A stretch of 64,000 bases of DNA from Bacteroidales bacterium (GCA_024402115.1 JAKSJQ010000007.1:15740-79739), one strand, 5' to 3'; positions 32,326-43,271 are shown, counted from the stretch's first letter. Notes: generated by a model from the sequence alone, not told the origin. Program-made: numbers and translations.

Positions 32326-35187
32326 ATGGTCGTCATCATTGCAGAGAAACCGTCAGTGGCGAGGGAACTTGCGCACATCGTGGGCGCGAACAGGAGAGAG
32401 GATGGATTCATTTCCGGAAACGGATACTGCGTGACATGGGCCTTTGGCCATCTTGTGCAGATAACGGCGCCCGAATCGGATGTCCCGTGGAGGGCTGAGA
32501 ACCTCCCAGTGATGCCTCCGGCCTTCCTGCTCCAGCCAGGACAGACTACCGGCGCGGACGGTAAAAAGAAGGCCGACGACGGATATGTACATCAGCTGGA
32601 GGTGATACGCAAGCTTTTCGACGAATGTGACTACATCATAAATGCTGGTGATGCCGGCCGCGAGGGTGAGCTCATCCAGAGGTACATATATGCATATGTC
32701 GGCTGTACAAAGCCGGTGAAGAGGCTTTGGATTTCATCCTTGACCGACAAGGCGATACGAGAAGGACTGGATAATCTCCATGAGAATTCCGAGTTCGACA
32801 CCCTCTATGCCGCCGGAAAGGCACGCAGTGAGGCTGACTGGCTTGTCGGCATCAATGCCACAAGGGCGTTGTCGATAGTCGCAGGCAGGGGCGTCCGTTC
32901 ACTCGGAAGGGTGCAGACTCCGACCCTTGCGATGGTATGCAAGCGCTATCTGGAGAATCGCGATTTCGTGCCCCAGACCTTCTGGAATATCAGGATCACT
33001 GCCACTCGCGACGGAATCGAGTTCAAGGCCGTGACCAAGGACCGCTTCCTCGAGAAGGAGAAGGTGGATGCTGCAGTGGAGAAAGTGAAGGAGCTGGGCT
33101 CGCTCACCGTCACGAAGATGGAAAAGAAGGACAAGTCGCTTGCTCCTCCGTACCTTCATGACCTTACTTCCCTTCAGAAAGAGGCTAACAAGAGATATAA
33201 CATGTCCGCGCAGGATACTTTGGATACCGCGCAGAGGCTCTACGAGAAGAAAGTCCTGACATATCCGCGTACCGGCTCGAAGTTCGTACCGGACGATGTG
33301 TTTGCAACTCTGCCATCACTGATCCGTCTCCAGAACGCACATCCGCGCTTCGGTGCTGTGGCGTCCGGGCTGGAAGGTAAGCCCTTGAACCGACGGAGCG
33401 TGGACGCCACCAAGGTCACTGACCACCATGCCCTTCTTCCGACCGAAGTCCTCCCGCAGGGCTTGTCGGATACTGAGCAGAAGGTATATGATCTCGTGCT
33501 TGCGAGACTGCTCGAGTCTGTTTCTCCGAAGTGTGATATGATCTCGACCAGCGCAGAGCTCGTCGCCGATGACATCGTATTCTCAGCCAGGGGCAACATA
33601 GTCGTGAATCCAGGCTGGAAGGCCGTGCTGAACGACAAGGCCGACAAGAAGAAGGAAGGGGAGGAGGAAGAACAGGATCTGCCTCCGTTCGTGGTCGGAG
33701 ATGTGACTCCGGTCACCGCTGTCGAATGTACCGAAGGCAAGACCAAACCTAAGCCTCTCCATACTGAAGCCACGCTCCTCGAAGCGATGGAGCATGCGGG
33801 AAAGGAGGTCGAGGACGATGACCTGAAGAGCGCGATCAAGGACGTGGGAATAGGAACTCCGGCGACCAGGGCAGGCGAGATAGAGACCATACTCAAGCGC
33901 GGCTACGTCACCCGTCAGGGCAAGGCTCTTGTGCCGAGCTCCATCGGATTGGCAATCTACGAGTCCGTGAAGGACAAGTATATAGCCAATGTCGAGATGA
34001 CAGGAAGGTGGGAAACATCGCTGGCAAAGATCGTTGACGGGGCAGTCTCTCCAGCGGCTTTCGACGAGTCCATCAGACGCTATGTACAGGCGCTTACCTC
34101 AGAGATACTCTCCATCGACGACGTCTCCCTGAAGGCTGCCGCGATGGCGGAGGCTGAACCAGACGCGATCAAGTGCCCATGCTGCGGCGGACCGATGAAG
34201 GTGTGGGACAACAATGTCAAGTGCAAGGTCTGCGGACATTCTCTCTGGAGAACCGTGGCAGGTAAGCTCCTTTCTGAGGCGACGATGAAGAAACTCATCA
34301 CCACCGGACGCACGCAGGTGCTCAAGGGCTTCAAGTCGAAGCCCGGAAATGAGTTCGAGGCAGCGCTCAAGCTCGACGACGACAAGAGGATAGCCTTCGA
34401 TTTCGAGAAGGTTGACGAAAAGAGAAAGATAATAGACAAGAATAAAATGGCAAAAGTAAGCATCAAGACACCGAAAGGTGAGATCGTGGTAAGGCTCTAC
34501 GACGAGACCCCATACCACAGGGACAACTTCATCCAGCTCGCAAAGCAGGGATACTACGATGGAACCCTCTTCCACAGGGTCATCAAGGATTTCATGGTCC
34601 AGGGTGGCGATCCTGACAGCAAGGGTGCAGCAAAGGGCGCTCGCCTGGGTTCAGGCGGTCCTGGCTATACTCTTCCAGCAGAGATCAATCCGGCTCTCTT
34701 CCACAAGAGAGGTGCTCTCGCAGCGGCAAGACTCGGCGACGAGGCCAATCAGGAGCGCAAGAGCAGCGGCTCACAGTTCTATATCGTATGGGGCCAGACC
34801 TATTCTGAGGGTCAGCTCGGACAGCTTGCACGTCAGATGGAGATGCAGGCGCAGCAGACCGTATTCAATTCGCTTGCAGCCGAGAGGCGTGAGCAGATTC
34901 TCGACATGAGACGCAACCGCGACCGCGCAGGCCTCTCAGCACTTCAGGACGAGCTCACCGCCATGACCCAGGCCATCGTGAAGGAGAAGGGCCTCGGCAA
35001 GCTCAGCCCAGAACAGAAGACCATATATTCGACCGTCGGTGGCACTCCTTTCCTTGACGGACAGTACACCGTCTTCGGTGAAGTGGAGAGCGGACTCGAG
35101 GTAGTGGATGCAATCCAGAACGTCGCTACCGATGGCGCAGACCGTCCTGAGGAGGATATCACCATGACCGTTACAGTAATTCAGTAA
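32326..35187 (+). CDS. topB: DNA topoisomerase III fused in frame to a cyclophilin-type prolyl isomerase
   Basis: This 953-residue frame has two enzymes. Residues 1 to about 700 are topoisomerase III: Toprim VVIIAEKPSVARELA, the acidic NAGDAGREGELIQR, catalytic Tyr313 in LTYPRTGSKF, and a zinc ribbon CPCCGG/CKVCG. From Met708 (nt 34447) a complete cyclophilin follows: VSIKTPKGEIVVRLYDETPY, GTLFHRVIKDFMVQGGDPDS, GSQFYIV, with a helical insert before GQYTVFGEVESG. The junction DEKRKIIDKNKMAKV is AT-rich and looks like a former intergenic gap: TAATAG occurs one frame away. Translation may also restart at Met708, giving a separate isomerase. Operon with the regulator upstream (no gap) and an aldo/keto reductase downstream. 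Confidence 0.9.
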   Translation: MVVIIAEKPSVARELAHIVGANRREDGFISGNGYCVTWAFGHLVQITAPESDVPWRAENLPVMPPAFLLQPGQTTGADGKKKADDGYVHQLEVIRKLFDECDYIINAGDAGREGELIQRYIYAYVGCTKPVKRLWISSLTDKAIREGLDNLHENSEFDTLYAAGKARSEADWLVGINATRALSIVAGRGVRSLGRVQTPTLAMVCKRYLENRDFVPQTFWNIRITATRDGIEFKAVTKDRFLEKEKVDAAVEKVKELGSLTVTKMEKKDKSLAPPYLHDLTSLQKEANKRYNMSAQDTLDTAQRLYEKKVLTYPRTGSKFVPDDVFATLPSLIRLQNAHPRFGAVASGLEGKPLNRRSVDATKVTDHHALLPTEVLPQGLSDTEQKVYDLVLARLLESVSPKCDMISTSAELVADDIVFSARGNIVVNPGWKAVLNDKADKKKEGEEEEQDLPPFVVGDVTPVTAVECTEGKTKPKPLHTEATLLEAMEHAGKEVEDDDLKSAIKDVGIGTPATRAGEIETILKRGYVTRQGKALVPSSIGLAIYESVKDKYIANVEMTGRWETSLAKIVDGAVSPAAFDESIRRYVQALTSEILSIDDVSLKAAAMAEAEPDAIKCPCCGGPMKVWDNNVKCKVCGHSLWRTVAGKLLSEATMKKLITTGRTQVLKGFKSKPGNEFEAALKLDDDKRIAFDFEKVDEKRKIIDKNKMAKVSIKTPKGEIVVRLYDETPYHRDNFIQLAKQGYYDGTLFHRVIKDFMVQGGDPDSKGAAKGARLGSGGPGYTLPAEINPALFHKRGALAAARLGDEANQERKSSGSQFYIVWGQTYSEGQLGQLARQMEMQAQQTVFNSLAAERREQILDMRRNRDRAGLSALQDELTAMTQAIVKEKGLGKLSPEQKTIYSTVGGTPFLDGQYTVFGEVESGLEVVDAIQNVATDGADRPEEDITMTVTVIQ

Positions 35188-35200
35188 GACCGGAAAGACT

Positions 35201-36190
35201 ATGAAATATACTAAGCTCGGAAATACGGACATCGAAGTCTCACGCATCTGCGTCGGATGCATGTCTTTCGGACAGCCTTTCGAGGATTTCCTCCTCTGGA
35301 CCCTTGACCAGCAGAAGTCCCAGGAGATGATCAGCCATGCCCTCGACCTCGGTGTCAACTTTTTCGATACCGCGAACTCCTATGCCCACGGAACAAGTGA
35401 GGAATACGTTGGTAGGTCGCTCAAGAATCTCGGCATCCCGAGGGATAAGGTAGTGCTTGCGACCAAGGTCTATTTCAACGAGGGCTTCCTCTCGCGCAAG
35501 GCTATACTCCGCGAGGTTGAAGGATCGTTGAGGAGGCTCGACACGGACTACATCGACCTTTACCAGATCCATCGCTACGATTTCGACACGCCTATCGAGG
35601 AGACCATGGAGACCCTCGATTCACTCGTGAAGGCGGGAAAGGTGCGTGCAATCGGCGCTTCGGCAATGTTTGGTTACCAGTTCCACAACATGCAGGTATG
35701 TGCAGAGAAGAACGGCTGGACCAAGTTCGAGACCATGCAGGACCACTACAACCTTCTCTATCGCGAGGATGAGCACGAGCTCATACCTATATGCGAGCAG
35801 TACGGCGTGAGCCGCATTCCTTATTCTCCGCTCGCAGGAGGCCATCTCAGCCACACCGGATGGGAGAGCGGCACCATGCGCAGCAAGACGGACATGACCA
35901 TACGCGGAAAGTACGACCATGCGATGGAGAATGACCTCGAGATCATCGCAAGGGTGGACGAACTCGCAAAGAGATACGGAGTCTCGATGTCGGAGATCGC
36001 GCTCAGCTGGCACATCAAGAGAGGGGTCGCAGCTCCTATCGTCGGAGCTTCGAAAATGCACCATTTCGACGAGGCCGTGAGGGCCGTGGACTTCGAACTC
36101 AGCGATGCGGATGCAGCCTATCTCGAGGAGCCTTACCGCCCACACACCATTGTTGGCGCTCTGAAGGAGAATTTGGCAGAGGTTTTTTGA
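35201..36190 (+). CDS. Aldo/keto reductase
   Basis: This 329-residue NADPH-dependent reductase has the AKR tetrad visible: Asp and Tyr in FFDTANSYAHGTSEEYVG, Lys in VVLATKV and His in LYQIHRYDFDTPIEET. The N-terminus MKYTKLGNTDIEVSRICVGC and the late GASKMHHFDEAV cofactor-binding segment are typical of the YdhF/YghZ-like branch. Such enzymes reduce aldehydes and ketones broadly; the natural substrate is not known. It lies 13 bases after the topoisomerase fusion and is followed by a terminator, so it ends this operon. Confidence 0.92.
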   Translation: MKYTKLGNTDIEVSRICVGCMSFGQPFEDFLLWTLDQQKSQEMISHALDLGVNFFDTANSYAHGTSEEYVGRSLKNLGIPRDKVVLATKVYFNEGFLSRKAILREVEGSLRRLDTDYIDLYQIHRYDFDTPIEETMETLDSLVKAGKVRAIGASAMFGYQFHNMQVCAEKNGWTKFETMQDHYNLLYREDEHELIPICEQYGVSRIPYSPLAGGHLSHTGWESGTMRSKTDMTIRGKYDHAMENDLEIIARVDELAKRYGVSMSEIALSWHIKRGVAAPIVGASKMHHFDEAVRAVDFELSDADAAYLEEPYRPHTIVGALKENLAEVF

Positions 36191-36217
36191 TTTGTGTAAG
36201 GAATTGTGAAAACAATA

Positions 36218-36249
36218 ATGGCTTCCACGTGCTGTGGAGGCCATTTTTG
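36218..36249 (+). terminator. Terminator after the aldo/keto reductase
   Basis: ATGGCTTCCAC / GTGGAGGCCAT with one G-T pair forms a hairpin followed by TTTTT. Confidence 0.85.
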
Positions 36250-36340
36250 CTTTTAGCGGAATATCATTGGGAAAACCGGAAATGTCAAAATTTGCGAACA
36301 TGAAGATATGCTCTACCTTCGCAATCGAAACATTATACCC

Positions 36341-36838
36341 ATGAATACAAACGCACAGAACACAAACAAGTCAGCTTTCCCGGATCTCAACGGAAAGCTC
36401 ATACTTGCCGTCGATGATGTCAAGTTCAACACCGTACTTGTTGAGAAGATGCTTACTGCGTGCAACGCCAAGGTAGTAACACTTTCCAATGGCCAGTCGA
36501 CCTTGGAATGGCTCAAGGTAAATAAGCCGGATCTCGTGATCCTCGACCTGCTCATGCCCGACATCAGCGGCTATGACATACTTTCGGCAATCAAGTCAAA
36601 TCCTGTCACAAGCGGGGTTCCTGTCCTTATCGCGAGCGCGTTCACTGCGCGCGAGAACCTCATACAGGCACGTGACATGGGCGCGGTCGGCTACGTGAAG
36701 AAGCCTATCGTCATGTCCGAACTCTTCGAGCAGGTACGCTCGGTATTCTTCTCTGACGACGCGTCAGTGAAGGAGGGAATGGTCATCCCTCAGCTTCCGG
36801 AGAAAGTTATACCCGTTGCTCCGTCTTATGTAGGATGA
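36341..36838 (+). CDS. Single-domain response regulator (receiver only)
   Basis: This 165-residue protein is a lone CheY-like receiver with no output domain: acidic pair Asp25-Asp26 in ILAVDDVKFN, phospho-acceptor Asp69 in LVILDLLMPD, the Ser/Thr position in LIASAFTA and Lys in YVKKPIV. The C-terminal 40 residues are Pro/Val-rich and unstructured. ATG 36341 is chosen because the upstream codons read through a -7-like TACCTTCG at 36314-36321. Nearby histidine kinases lack receivers, so this may be their shared phosphate acceptor; that is inference. Confidence 0.9.
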   Translation: MNTNAQNTNKSAFPDLNGKLILAVDDVKFNTVLVEKMLTACNAKVVTLSNGQSTLEWLKVNKPDLVILDLLMPDISGYDILSAIKSNPVTSGVPVLIASAFTARENLIQARDMGAVGYVKKPIVMSELFEQVRSVFFSDDASVKEGMVIPQLPEKVIPVAPSYVG

Positions 36839-36862
36839 TACTGATCGTTCTCCTTCTACTGT

Positions 36863-37819
36863 CTATTCTTCGCTCTTGCCTGGCTTTGCCCACTTGCGGT
36901 AGCGGGCCCATACATGGAGCCAGACTCTTGCAATCGAATCTACAGCGTCGCACATGATTGCGGCGCTGTTTTTTTCGAAATCCGCATATGAGTCGAGGGC
37001 CTTGAAAGCCTTCGCGTCGATGGTCTCTGGGTCCACGCTGTCCGGAAGCATGGCATGCGAAAGGAGATAGGAATACTCCGATACGGAGCTCATGTAGTCC
37101 CAGCAGTTGCTGTTCTTCGTGCCCCAGCTGTGGTTGTAGACCCTTGTCTTGAGGTCTTCCTCGACGGCCTTGATCAGCTCGGTCTCCTTTCCAGTGAGGA
37201 GCGGATAGCCCTCGGGATCGTAGCCGAACCTTTCGTTCTTGAGGTCTATCACGTATGATTTCTTCACAGCCTTGTCCCATTCGCTCTCGATATGACCATG
37301 GATGTTCTTTCCCTCGGAGAAAGACCTCGAATCGCAGTGGAGCGGCATGTGGCAGTCTGCAATGTAGTGGCTGAGGATGAAGAACCTGATCGCGATATGG
37401 TTGCAGGAAGGGCTCACCGGACATCCCTTGTCCTCGGTCTTGAGCATCTTGAAGTCATCCACGATGTCATGGCACACGGCCTCGCACCTGTCGGCAAGGT
37501 TGCCGCTCTCAATCTTGAATTCCCTGCCCATGAGAGGCGATTTCCTGACGAGGGTGGGAAGCACCATGGTTGCGGGAAGCTTCTTGAACTCCCTCTCTCC
37601 GCCTTCCGCTGCCGGGGTGTACTTGATGACGTGGCTGGTTGCCATGTCCTTGAAGACCTCGTCCGGATACCAGGCTCCCTCGACCACGAAATCGCGGTAG
37701 TCCTTGAACCATTTTACAAGTGAGGCGGCATCGTCCGCTAGCTGTTCGGTCGGCATTGCAGCATATTGCAATCTCTTCATGGCCATCATGGCCAGCCAGG
37801 CATGGGTGTATTTCTTCAT
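36863..37819 (-). CDS. Zinc-dependent phospholipase C / S1-P1 nuclease-like protein
   Basis: This 318-residue protein contains the zinc-site signature FILSHYIADCHMPLHCDSRS followed by GHIESEWDKAV and an N-terminal THAWLA His, which fit the zinc-dependent phospholipase C and S1/P1 nuclease superfamily. There is no clear signal peptide, unlike secreted S1/P1 enzymes, and the N-terminal Trp ligand of those enzymes is not at residue 1. Similar proteins annotated as zinc-dependent phospholipase C family occur in Bacteroidota. The substrate is unknown. It is convergent with the receiver gene and divergent from the gene at 37913. Confidence 0.75.
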   Translation of the reverse strand: MKKYTHAWLAMMAMKRLQYAAMPTEQLADDAASLVKWFKDYRDFVVEGAWYPDEVFKDMATSHVIKYTPAAEGGEREFKKLPATMVLPTLVRKSPLMGREFKIESGNLADRCEAVCHDIVDDFKMLKTEDKGCPVSPSCNHIAIRFFILSHYIADCHMPLHCDSRSFSEGKNIHGHIESEWDKAVKKSYVIDLKNERFGYDPEGYPLLTGKETELIKAVEEDLKTRVYNHSWGTKNSNCWDYMSSVSEYSYLLSHAMLPDSVDPETIDAKAFKALDSYADFEKNSAAIMCDAVDSIARVWLHVWARYRKWAKPGKSEE

Positions 37820-37912
37820 GGTAAAACTGTTTTTTCCTCGTAAAATTAGGAAAAAAGAATTAACTTTATTGCATCATTTGATTTTCAATAAGACAGTTAT
37901 CATACATTTATC

Positions 37913-38368
37913 ATGGCAAACACCATCAACGACATCATCGCAATGGCCGTCAAATCGGCCTCTGGAAAGGTCCAGATTCCATCCAATATCCAGAACCAGG
38001 TTCTCGGAGGACTCTCTGAGTCCATCCTCGGCAGCCTCACCCAGACCGCGACCAAGGCCGGCGGACTCGACCAGCTCAAGGATATCTTCTCTGGCAAGGT
38101 GAATCCTGCAAACAGCGCAGTCACAGCTCTCGCATCCAACATGTTCGCACAGAACGTGCTTGGCAAGCTCAACCTCGACAAGGCGATCTCCGGTGCGCTC
38201 TCAGGTCTCGTTCCAGCTTCGATGACCAAACTCTCTGGCCTCATCAAGGATCAGGACGGCGACGGTGACGTTGACATCAACGATATCCTCATCACCCTCA
38301 AGGGCGGTGCGGGCAAGGGTCTTCTCGGTGCGGCCGCAGGCATACTCGGAAGCTTCCTCAAGAAATAG
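37913..38368 (+). CDS. Small protein with EF-hand/dockerin-like calcium loop
   Basis: This 151-residue protein has no signal peptide. It consists of amphipathic helices (VLGGLSESILGSLTQTATKA, FAQNVLGKLNLDKAISGALS), a calcium-binding loop DQDGDGDVDINDIL at about residues 117-130, and a Gly/Ala-rich C-terminal helix (GGAGKGLLGAAAGILGSFL). The loop matches an EF-hand or dockerin half-site; only one is present. The remainder is not a family I recognise. A histidine kinase gene follows after 20 bases, so the two may be co-transcribed. Confidence 0.7.
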   Translation: MANTINDIIAMAVKSASGKVQIPSNIQNQVLGGLSESILGSLTQTATKAGGLDQLKDIFSGKVNPANSAVTALASNMFAQNVLGKLNLDKAISGALSGLVPASMTKLSGLIKDQDGDGDVDINDILITLKGGAGKGLLGAAAGILGSFLKK

Positions 38369-38388
38369 ACTGAATCCTATTTAATATA

Positions 38389-39630
38389 ATGATATTGAAG
38401 GGCGCGATATCCAATGCCATGGCCTTCCGGACCATGGCATCAGGGACTGATGGTATCTATTTCACCATCAGCCTCTGTGTCGTGTTCATACTTCTTCTGC
38501 TCATCGTCTTCATCCTCACGCTCTATGTCCAGACCAGGAAGTCGATGAGATTGAGACAAAGGGAATTCGACGCTTCGGTCCGCTATCGTAACCTCATCGA
38601 AGAGGTCCCGATCAGTTTCGTCAAGGCGAAGCTCATACTCGACGGACAGGGCAGGATCAAGGACATACGCAACGTCAGGGCCAACCGGCAGACCCGTGAC
38701 TGGTATGAGGAGAACGGCTTGGTGCTGGGTGAGAAGACCTTGCTCGAGACCTTCCCCGGTTCAGGCATCTATTTCATCGAACACCTGAACGAGGCGATGG
38801 AGGCCGGGGAGAAGAGTACCAGGTTCGCGCTCAAGAATTCGGAGCTGGAGATGTTCAGCGAGGTCTTCGCCGTCTTTGAAGGCAACCAGTACGTACATAT
38901 CTTCATGCATGACGAGACCGAGATCATCCAGGCCCGCAGGAGCGCGGAGCAGAATGACAGGATCAAGACACAGTTCGTCCAGAACGTCAGCCATGAGATA
39001 CGCACCCCGCTGAATGCGATAATCGGCTTCTCACAGCTTCTGAGCCTTCCGGAGGGTGTGAACAGCGAGGAGGAAAAGCTCCAGTACGCCGACTACATCC
39101 AGATCAACTCCAAGATGCTGATGATGCTCATCGATGACATCCTCGACCTCGGGGACGTGGAGAAGGGCAACTACAAGGTGGACATCTGCGACACGGAATG
39201 CAACGAGATACTCCGCCAGTCGATCAAGAGCGTCGAGTACAGAGTCCCTGAGGGCGTCAAGATCTACTACACCTCTGAGGTGGACGACTCCTACCTCATC
39301 CATACAGACCCACGCAGGGTGCATCAGGTGCTGATCAACTATCTGACAAATTCATGCAAGCACACCCGTCAGGGCGAGATACATCTGCATTGCTCGATAT
39401 CCGAGATTCCTGGAAACGTAACCTTCTCCGTAGCCGATACGGGAACGGGAGTGCCGCCTGAGATGGCTGAGAACATATTCGAGCGCTTCGCAAAGCTCAA
39501 TACCTTCGTGCAGGGAGCAGGACTTGGACTCAATATCTGCCGTACGGTAGCGTCGAAGCTTGGTGGCTCAGTCTATCTTGATACGAGCTATTCACCAGGT
39601 GCCAGGTTCGTTTTTACCCTCCCACTTTAA
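38389..39630 (+). CDS. PAS-domain histidine kinase
   Basis: This 413-residue membrane kinase has one N-terminal transmembrane helix (about residues 24-48), a PAS-like cytoplasmic sensor (about 60-185, NLIEEVPISFVKAKLILDGQ), HisKA with FVQNVSHEIRTPLNAIIGF (His202) and the ATPase domain with NYLTNSCKHTRQG, VADTGTGVPPE and GAGLGLNICR. The catalytic part is closely similar to the kinases at 21.5 and 40.0 kb (shared DTSYSPGARFVF-type C-terminus), but it lacks the periplasmic TPR region. No receiver is attached. It lies 20 bases after the calcium-loop protein gene. Confidence 0.92.
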   Translation: MILKGAISNAMAFRTMASGTDGIYFTISLCVVFILLLLIVFILTLYVQTRKSMRLRQREFDASVRYRNLIEEVPISFVKAKLILDGQGRIKDIRNVRANRQTRDWYEENGLVLGEKTLLETFPGSGIYFIEHLNEAMEAGEKSTRFALKNSELEMFSEVFAVFEGNQYVHIFMHDETEIIQARRSAEQNDRIKTQFVQNVSHEIRTPLNAIIGFSQLLSLPEGVNSEEEKLQYADYIQINSKMLMMLIDDILDLGDVEKGNYKVDICDTECNEILRQSIKSVEYRVPEGVKIYYTSEVDDSYLIHTDPRRVHQVLINYLTNSCKHTRQGEIHLHCSISEIPGNVTFSVADTGTGVPPEMAENIFERFAKLNTFVQGAGLGLNICRTVASKLGGSVYLDTSYSPGARFVFTLPL

Positions 39631-39804
39631 TTTCTTCAAGACACAAAAACAGTCTTGATTGACCAAAGGGATGATCTCTTGTCAATACGGGAATACCTTT
39701 TTAAAAGAAACGTCTTGACAAGAATGTTTGAATTACTATATTTGCAAAAGACTTCAAGTCGCAGTTATACCCAATTAATTATTCACACAACAAATTACTT
39801 CAAG
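39631..39804. other. Intergenic region with repeated TCTTGA/TCAAGA motifs
   Basis: It holds TCAAGAC (39636-39642) facing GTCTTGA (39652-39658), which can form a hairpin after the kinase gene, and the perfect palindrome TCTTGACAAGA around 39714-39724 overlapping the -33 element of the next promoter. Related CTTGTCAA and CTTCAAGTC sites are nearby. These could be operator sites; no regulator is identified. Confidence 0.45.
39715..39744 (+). promoter_or_regulatory. Promoter of the small lipoprotein gene
   Basis: TTG (39715-39717), 19 bases, then TATATTTG (39737-39744), an exact -33/-7 match 60 bases before the ATG at 39805. Confidence 0.75.
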
Positions 39805-39969
39805 ATGAAAAAGTTACTTCTTGTCGCTACTTTCGTAGCTGCGATGCTCCTTTCAGCATCATGTACCAAGGACACTCCTTACGGAAACGTTCCAATCGAT
39901 GAGATTCCACTCAAGTCGGCTCCTATCGACATTATCCCTAACGTACCAGAGCCAGAGATTCCGCTTTAG
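39805..39969 (+). CDS. Very small Pro-rich lipoprotein
   Basis: This 54-residue lipoprotein has a signal ending LLSASC (Cys20), followed by a 34-residue mature peptide with an imperfect Pro/Ile repeat (VPIDEIPL, APIDIIP, VPEPEIPL). It has its own promoter and a strong terminator, so it is a real single-gene unit. ATG 39805 gives the lipoprotein signal; the upstream frame is promoter DNA. The family is unknown. Confidence 0.78.
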   Translation: MKKLLLVATFVAAMLLSASCTKDTPYGNVPIDEIPLKSAPIDIIPNVPEPEIPL

Positions 39970-39993
39970 TAGATTGAAGGGTGCCAATAGAAT

Positions 39994-40025
39994 AAAAGGC
40001 GATGACTTTCCGGTCATCGCCTTTT
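39994..40025. terminator. Bidirectional terminator after the small lipoprotein gene
   Basis: AAAAGGCGATGAC / GTCATCGCCTTTT (13 bp) with a 6-base loop has A and T flanks, so it can also end the convergent kinase gene stopping at 40048. Confidence 0.9.
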
Positions 40026-40047
40026 GTGTTTTTCAGCTGCGCCGCTG

Positions 40048-41994
<1,947 letters not shown>

Positions 41995-42034
41995 AGTGTT
42001 GTTCGCATATGATACAAAAATGAGAAAAAATTGC

Positions 42035-42042
42035 GATATTTG
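42035..42042 (+). promoter_or_regulatory. Possible -7 element of the alcohol dehydrogenase operon
   Basis: GATATTTG differs from TAnnTTTG at one base and lies 22 bases before the ATG at 42065. Confidence 0.4.
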
Positions 42043-42064
42043 GTCAGTATAAACAAACTTACTT

Positions 42065-43246
42065 ATGGTAAACTTCAAATATTACGCACCTACAAGGGTT
42101 GAATTCGGAAAGAATACGGAAAATAAGGTTGCCGAGCTTATCAGACAGTTCGGTGGAACAAAGGTTCTCGTCCACTACGGCGGACAGAGCGCAATAAAGT
42201 CAGGCCTCCTCGGAAAGGTCGAGGCACAGCTCAAGGAAGCAGGCATAGAGTATGTTCTTCTCGGTGGTGTAGTGCCTAATCCGCGACTCTCGAAGGTGCG
42301 CGAGGGACTCGAGATCTGCCATCGCGAGGGTATCGACTTCCTCCTCGCAGTCGGCGGCGGCTCTGTCATCGACTCATGCAAGGCGATCTCTGCAGGATTC
42401 TATTACGAGGGTGATGTCTGGACCCTCTACAAGCACGAGGACCATGTTACCAGATGCCTCCCTCTCGGTTGCATACTCACGATCCCGGCTGCCGGCAGCG
42501 AGATGAGCGACGGCTCGGTCATCACCAACGAGGACGGCGGCCTCAAGAAGGACTACTGCACCGATATCTTCCGCTGCAAGTTCGCAATCATGAACCCTGA
42601 GCTCACATACAGCCTTCCGGCATGGCAGACTGCATGCGGAGCGGTGGACATCATGATGCACACCATGGAGCGCTACTTCTCTATCAATGACGATATGGAG
42701 ATCACCGACGCCATCGCAGAAGCTCTCCTCCGTACAGTGAAGACCGAGGTTGCGAAGGTGCTCAAGAACCCTACCGACTATAATTCACGCGCGCAGATCA
42801 TGTGGGCGGGCAGCCTTGCGCATAACGACCTTACCGGCTGCGGCACCACTGGCGACTGGGCGACCCACTGCCTCGAGCACGAGCTCAGCGGCATGTTCGA
42901 CGTTTCGCACGGTGCCGGTCTTGCTGCAATGTGGGGCAGCTGGGCGCGCTACGTCCGCGAGGAGAACATGAGCCGTTTCGCACGCTTCGCAGTCAACGTC
43001 ATGGGCGTTGATCCGGGCGATATGAGCTGTGAGGAGCTTGCTGAGGCCGGAATCCAGGCTATGGAGGCTTTCTATCACTCAATCGGCATGCCTACCAGCA
43101 TCAACGAACTCATCGGCAAGGACATCACCGACGAGCAGATCGAGGAAATGGCAGACAAGTGCAGCAACTACGGCAAGACCACCGTCGGTGCGCTCAAGGT
43201 CCTCAGCCGTGACGACATGGCTGCAATCTACAGAATGGCAAGATAA
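42065..43246 (+). CDS. Iron-containing alcohol dehydrogenase (butanol dehydrogenase/YqhD-like)
   Basis: This 393-residue enzyme reduces aldehydes or oxidises alcohols with NAD(P)H. It shows the N-terminal nucleotide site (VLVHYGGQSAIKSGLL, LLAVGGGSVIDSCKAISAG), a metal Asp in CGAVDIMMHTMERYF and the metal-binding His residues in HCLEHELSGMFDVSHGAGLA. The GGGSVID motif and length place it in the YqhD/BdhA branch of group III dehydrogenases. It heads a four-gene operon (gaps of 25, 15 and 6 bases) with an oxidoreductase, a GH3 enzyme and an MgtC-like protein. Confidence 0.93.
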   Translation: MVNFKYYAPTRVEFGKNTENKVAELIRQFGGTKVLVHYGGQSAIKSGLLGKVEAQLKEAGIEYVLLGGVVPNPRLSKVREGLEICHREGIDFLLAVGGGSVIDSCKAISAGFYYEGDVWTLYKHEDHVTRCLPLGCILTIPAAGSEMSDGSVITNEDGGLKKDYCTDIFRCKFAIMNPELTYSLPAWQTACGAVDIMMHTMERYFSINDDMEITDAIAEALLRTVKTEVAKVLKNPTDYNSRAQIMWAGSLAHNDLTGCGTTGDWATHCLEHELSGMFDVSHGAGLAAMWGSWARYVREENMSRFARFAVNVMGVDPGDMSCEELAEAGIQAMEAFYHSIGMPTSINELIGKDITDEQIEEMADKCSNYGKTTVGALKVLSRDDMAAIYRMAR

Positions 43247-43271
43247 TATCAACCTACAGTACACTTGAACT

